NCBI GenBank assembly: GCA_030691435.1
Contig: JAUYEK010000207.1
Span: forward strand, 1 to 7,957
DNA length: 7,957 nucleotides
Source: Sulfuricella sp.
GTDB lineage: Bacteria > Pseudomonadota > Gammaproteobacteria > Burkholderiales > Sulfuricellaceae
Direction: 5' to 3'
Part shown: positions 6,086 through 7,957 of the stretch, piece after piece
Numbering within the stretch: position 1 is the first letter of the stretch
Layout of the letters: each line of letters starts with the position of its first letter
Translations under genes and position numbers: made by a program
The notes under the pieces: generated by a model
Databases searched by the model: none
What the model saw: only the letters and a program-made list of their open reading frames with translations
Told to the model about the DNA's origin: nothing

Positions 6086-6502
6086 CTAACTCATTCCCTT
6101 GGCCGTAAGGAATGCGCCGATTTCCTTGTCGAACTGCAGGATGTGCTGTTCCGCCCAGTCGGTGATGAAGGCCGAAACCAGCGCCGCCTTGGCCGGGCTG
6201 GGAGTGTGCAGGGCGTTCCTGAGATTGTTCAACTGCTGGAGCAGGCCGAGGTGTTCCGCGATGTGCTCTTCCAGGTCGGGAAAGCCGTATTCCGTCATGA
6301 GCCTTTCCTCGAGGGCGAAATGCTCGCAGGCGAAAAGGATCAGGTCGTCCATCATCTCCTGGGCCGCCTCGTGCCGGTTGACCTGGTCGACTGCGTCGGC
6401 GATCAGGTTGACCCGCCCGATGATCTCTCGGTGCTGGTCGTCAATGGCGGCGATGCCGATACAGTGGCGGCTTTCGTTCCAGATCAGATGGTGTTTGCTC
6501 AT
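6086..6502 (-). CDS. Bacteriohemerythrin
   Basis: This 138-residue single-domain hemerythrin is cytoplasmic, with a non-heme di-iron site that binds O2 reversibly and may store, deliver or sense oxygen. All seven expected iron ligands are present: H24 (DDQH), H61 and E65 (HFALE), H80 and H84 (HIAEH), H120 and D125 (HILQFD). The start WNESRHCIGIAAIDDQH is typical of the family, which supports ATG 6502. A longer in-frame reading to 6694 would add 64 low-complexity residues overlapping mogA and is rejected. It is the last gene of the yjgA-mogA run, 20 bp after the mogA stop. Its Shine-Dalgarno is weak (GAGG about 14 bases up), so translation may depend on coupling. It converges with the adaptor gene with 16 bp between stops and no terminator hairpin. 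Confidence 0.93.
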   Translation of the reverse strand: MSKHHLIWNESRHCIGIAAIDDQHREIIGRVNLIADAVDQVNRHEAAQEMMDDLILFACEHFALEERLMTEYGFPDLEEHIAEHLGLLQQLNNLRNALHTPSPAKAALVSAFITDWAEQHILQFDKEIGAFLTAKGMS

Positions 6503-6522
6503 GGTAAGTTTGTCAGCCTCGA

Positions 6523-7080
6523 CTATTCTTTGGCCCGGATGGCGGATTTGGGGCGGAATGCCTTGATCGCTTCTTCCCGCGTTTCCAGGTAAGGCCCGCC
6601 GATCAGGTCGTTGCAGTAAGGCACGGCGGCAAACACGCCGTCGAGGGTTTCCTTGATCGCCTTGGGTTGGCCGGGCAGGTTGATGATCAGGCATCGCTTG
6701 CGGATGACGCCGACCTGGCGGGAGAGGATGGCGGTGGGCACATACTTCAGGCTGACGGCGCGCATTTGCTCGCCGAAGCCGGGCAGCACCCTGTCCGCCA
6801 CAGCCAGCGTCGCCTCCGGTGTGACATCGCGCGGCGCCGGACCGGTGCCGCCGGTGGTGAGCACCAGGCAGCAGCCTTCTTCATCCGCCAGCTGACGCAA
6901 AGTGGCTTCGATCTGCGCCTGCTCGTCCGGGATCATGCGGGTAACGGCACGCCACGGCGTGGTCAGCGCGTTGTCTAGCCAGTCGTTGAGCGCCGGGATG
7001 CCCTGGTCTTCGTAAACGCCCTGTGAGGCGCGGTCGCTGATGGTGACCAGACCGATTAGCGCTGGCTGTTCGTTATTCAT
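6523..7080 (-). CDS. mogA: Molybdopterin adenylyltransferase MogA
   Basis: MogA adenylylates molybdopterin with ATP, preparing it for molybdate insertion by MoeA in molybdenum cofactor synthesis; it acts in the cytoplasm. The 185-residue sequence follows E. coli MogA closely: GLVTISDRASQGVYEDQGIP (9-28), TTGGTGPAPRDVTPEATLAV (75-94, the nucleotide/pterin loop), PTAILSRQVGVIRK (115-128), LPGQPK (135-140) and FRPKSA at the end. It lacks a short insert that E. coli MogA has after the LPGQPK helix. The start ATG overlaps the last eight bases of yjgA, with GGAG seven bases upstream, so the genes are an operon. No molybdoenzyme gene lies in the window. Confidence 0.96.
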   Translation of the reverse strand: MNNEQPALIGLVTISDRASQGVYEDQGIPALNDWLDNALTTPWRAVTRMIPDEQAQIEATLRQLADEEGCCLVLTTGGTGPAPRDVTPEATLAVADRVLPGFGEQMRAVSLKYVPTAILSRQVGVIRKRCLIINLPGQPKAIKETLDGVFAAVPYCNDLIGGPYLETREEAIKAFRPKSAIRAKE

Positions 7081-7618
7081 CCTGTTGCTCCGGTTCGGTT
7101 TCTTTTTCTTCGAGGATCATTTCGCGCAGCAGCTTGAACAGGGCGCGGCTGCTCTTCGGCGGCTTGCCGGCTGCGGCCTCTTTCTGCGCATTGCGGATCA
7201 GGGTGCGAATTTGCTGGATGTCGGCCCGCGCATGTTCCACCACCAGGTCGCTCAAGGCTTTTTCTTCCGTGAGCAAGCGCTCGCGCCAGCGCTCCAGCAG
7301 GTGAAATTTCGCCCCCTGGACGCGTGTGACATTGTTCCACTCGTCCAGCTTGGCCCGGATCGGTTCCTCGTCTACGTGACGCATGAGTTTGCCGAGGTAT
7401 TGCATCTGGCGGCGACGGGCTTCGTGCCCGGTCAGGCGCTTGGCCTCAATAACAGCATCCAGCAAAGTCTCGGGCAGATTCAGCTGTGCCAGCCGATTCT
7501 TATTCAGCCCTACCAGTTGTTCGCCGATATCCTGCAAAGCGTGCATTTCCTGCTTGCGCTTGGTTTTGCTCGGGGGTTCCGGCAGGTCGTCAGGTGCGTC
7601 GAGTTCTAAATCAGCCAT
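7073..7618 (-). CDS. darP: YjgA/DarP family ribosome biogenesis protein (DUF615)
   Basis: This 181-residue protein belongs to the YjgA (DUF615) family, renamed DarP, which binds late 50S assembly intermediates and helps the peptidyl-transferase centre mature. It is highly charged and helical, with the conserved core KRKQEMHALQDIGEQLVGL (20-38), HEARRRQMQYLGKLMR (65-80) and a C-terminal LFKLLREMI (160-168). Length is normal for the family. The ATG at 7618 has no strong Shine-Dalgarno. It is the first gene of the run yjgA-mogA-hemerythrin and is divergent from pmbA; yjgA and pmbA are also divergent neighbours in E. coli, which supports both calls. The 208-bp gap to pmbA is occupied by a large palindrome. 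Confidence 0.95.
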   Translation of the reverse strand: MADLELDAPDDLPEPPSKTKRKQEMHALQDIGEQLVGLNKNRLAQLNLPETLLDAVIEAKRLTGHEARRRQMQYLGKLMRHVDEEPIRAKLDEWNNVTRVQGAKFHLLERWRERLLTEEKALSDLVVEHARADIQQIRTLIRNAQKEAAAGKPPKSSRALFKLLREMILEEKETEPEQQDE

Positions 7619-7621
7619 GGT

Positions 7622-7650
7622 TTCGCAAATGGAATCAAAGTTGCTATGAT
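7622..7650 (+). promoter_or_regulatory. Possible weak promoter for pmbA
   Basis: TATGAT (7645-7650) matches the sigma-70 -10 consensus at five of six positions and has TTCGCA (7622-7627, four of six) 17 bp upstream. Transcription would start near 7657, so the whole inverted repeat at 7665-7805 would be in the pmbA leader RNA. The call is tentative; no better pmbA promoter is visible. Confidence 0.3.
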
Positions 7651-7664
7651 AACCCTAAGCAGAC

Positions 7665-7805
7665 GTAGGGTGGGCACCGTTCTTGTGCCCACGCGGAATA
7701 CTTCCCTCTCCCCAACCCTCTCCCGCAAGCGGGAGAGGGGGCAACCGTGAAGGGCGTTTGTATGATTGGCTGCCCGCGTGGGCACAAGAACGGTGCCCAC
7801 CCTAC
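7665..7805. repeat. 141-bp palindromic element with perfect 32-bp inverted ends
   Basis: Bases 7665-7696 and 7774-7805 are perfect reverse complements over 32 bp (left end gtagggtgggcaccgttctt). Each arm is itself a hairpin: GTGGGCAC (7670-7677) pairs with GTGCCCAC (7685-7692) across a 7-nt loop. The centre holds a further palindrome, CCCTCTCCCGC (7716-7726) with GCGGGAGAGGG (7729-7739). The motifs belong to common intergenic repeat types in proteobacteria, as remembered. The element contains no ORF and ends 21 bp before the pmbA start. Confidence 0.85.
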
Positions 7806-7826
7806 TATTTGGCTTTCGAGGTGCAT

Positions 7827-7957
7827 GTGTCAGATTCCCGTTTTTCCCATTCCATTGAAACGCTGAGCCAGATTACCCGCGACATTCTGAACCAGTCGAA
7901 ACTGGCCGGCGCTACGGCCTGCGAGGCGGAAGTGTCGCAAGGCTTCGGCCAGAACGT
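7827..7957 (+). CDS. pmbA: PmbA/TldE metalloprotease-family protein, 5' part only
   Basis: The first 43 codons of pmbA (tldE) are present before the window ends. PmbA/TldE pairs with TldD to form a protease complex that processes microcin B17 and degrades the CcdA antitoxin in E. coli. The visible N-terminus (SIETLSQITRDILNQSKLAG followed by ATACEAEVSQGFGQNV) fits the family's opening helix and first strand. GTG at 7827 is chosen because GAGGT lies four bases upstream; an in-frame GTG at 7821 overlaps that site, and the ATG at 7825 is in another frame that stops quickly. Position divergent from yjgA supports the assignment. The catalytic role cannot be checked because the rest lies outside the window. 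Confidence 0.85.
   Translation, partial: MSDSRFSHSIETLSQITRDILNQSKLAGATACEAEVSQGFGQN

Noticed and set aside
6061..6100. Bidirectional terminator between the convergent adaptor and hemerythrin genes
   Set aside because: The 16-bp gap and nearby bases show no stem with an adjoining T-run.
6083..6592. A 169-residue + strand frame opposite the hemerythrin gene
   Set aside because: The minus strand encodes a hemerythrin with all seven iron ligands; the + frame has no motif.
6503..6694. N-terminal extension of the hemerythrin to 6694
   Set aside because: The added 64 residues overlap mogA in another frame and look random; the family begins near the WNESRH stretch.

Overview
The window looks like chromosomal DNA of a betaproteobacterium, possibly one of the sulfur- or iron-oxidising Nitrosomonadales-type lineages; the genus cannot be fixed from the sequence. 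The support is the long YihY/BrkB protein with a cytoplasmic tail, the yjgA-mogA gene order divergent from pmbA, fairly GC-rich coding DNA, and AT-richer intergenic spaces full of dispersed repeats. I found no transposase, phage gene, CRISPR array, tRNA or rRNA.

Layout, left to right. (1) A YihY/BrkB inner-membrane protein on the + strand (52-1281). (2) A convergent 525-residue protein on the - strand with a PilZ-like c-di-GMP-binding module (1427-3004). It has a good predicted sigma-70 promoter and is bracketed by two copies of a composite inverted repeat (about 1307-1449 and 3239-3370). (3) An exported CPFC thioredoxin-fold protein (3394-3906). (4) A translationally coupled TolC-type outer-membrane factor and a compact HlyD-type periplasmic adaptor (4028-6069); no inner-membrane pump follows. 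(5) On the - strand, an apparent operon yjgA(darP)-mogA-bacteriohemerythrin (7618 down to 6086). (6) A divergent start of pmbA (tldE) at 7827, cut by the window end. The yjgA/pmbA gap holds a perfect 32-bp inverted repeat.

The genes are mostly envelope, export and housekeeping functions: outer-membrane efflux, periplasmic thiol chemistry, c-di-GMP response, molybdenum cofactor synthesis, ribosome assembly and TldD/E proteolysis. No single pathway links the whole window. The most unusual content is in the gaps. There are 10-bp-periodic inverted repeats, one of which supplies the last codons and stop of the PilZ-type gene. A repeat-family hairpin carries the Shine-Dalgarno of the tolC-like gene. 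A nested palindrome may lie in the pmbA leader. I see no clearly new multi-gene system; the repeat-gene interactions and the pump-less TolC/adaptor pair are the best leads.
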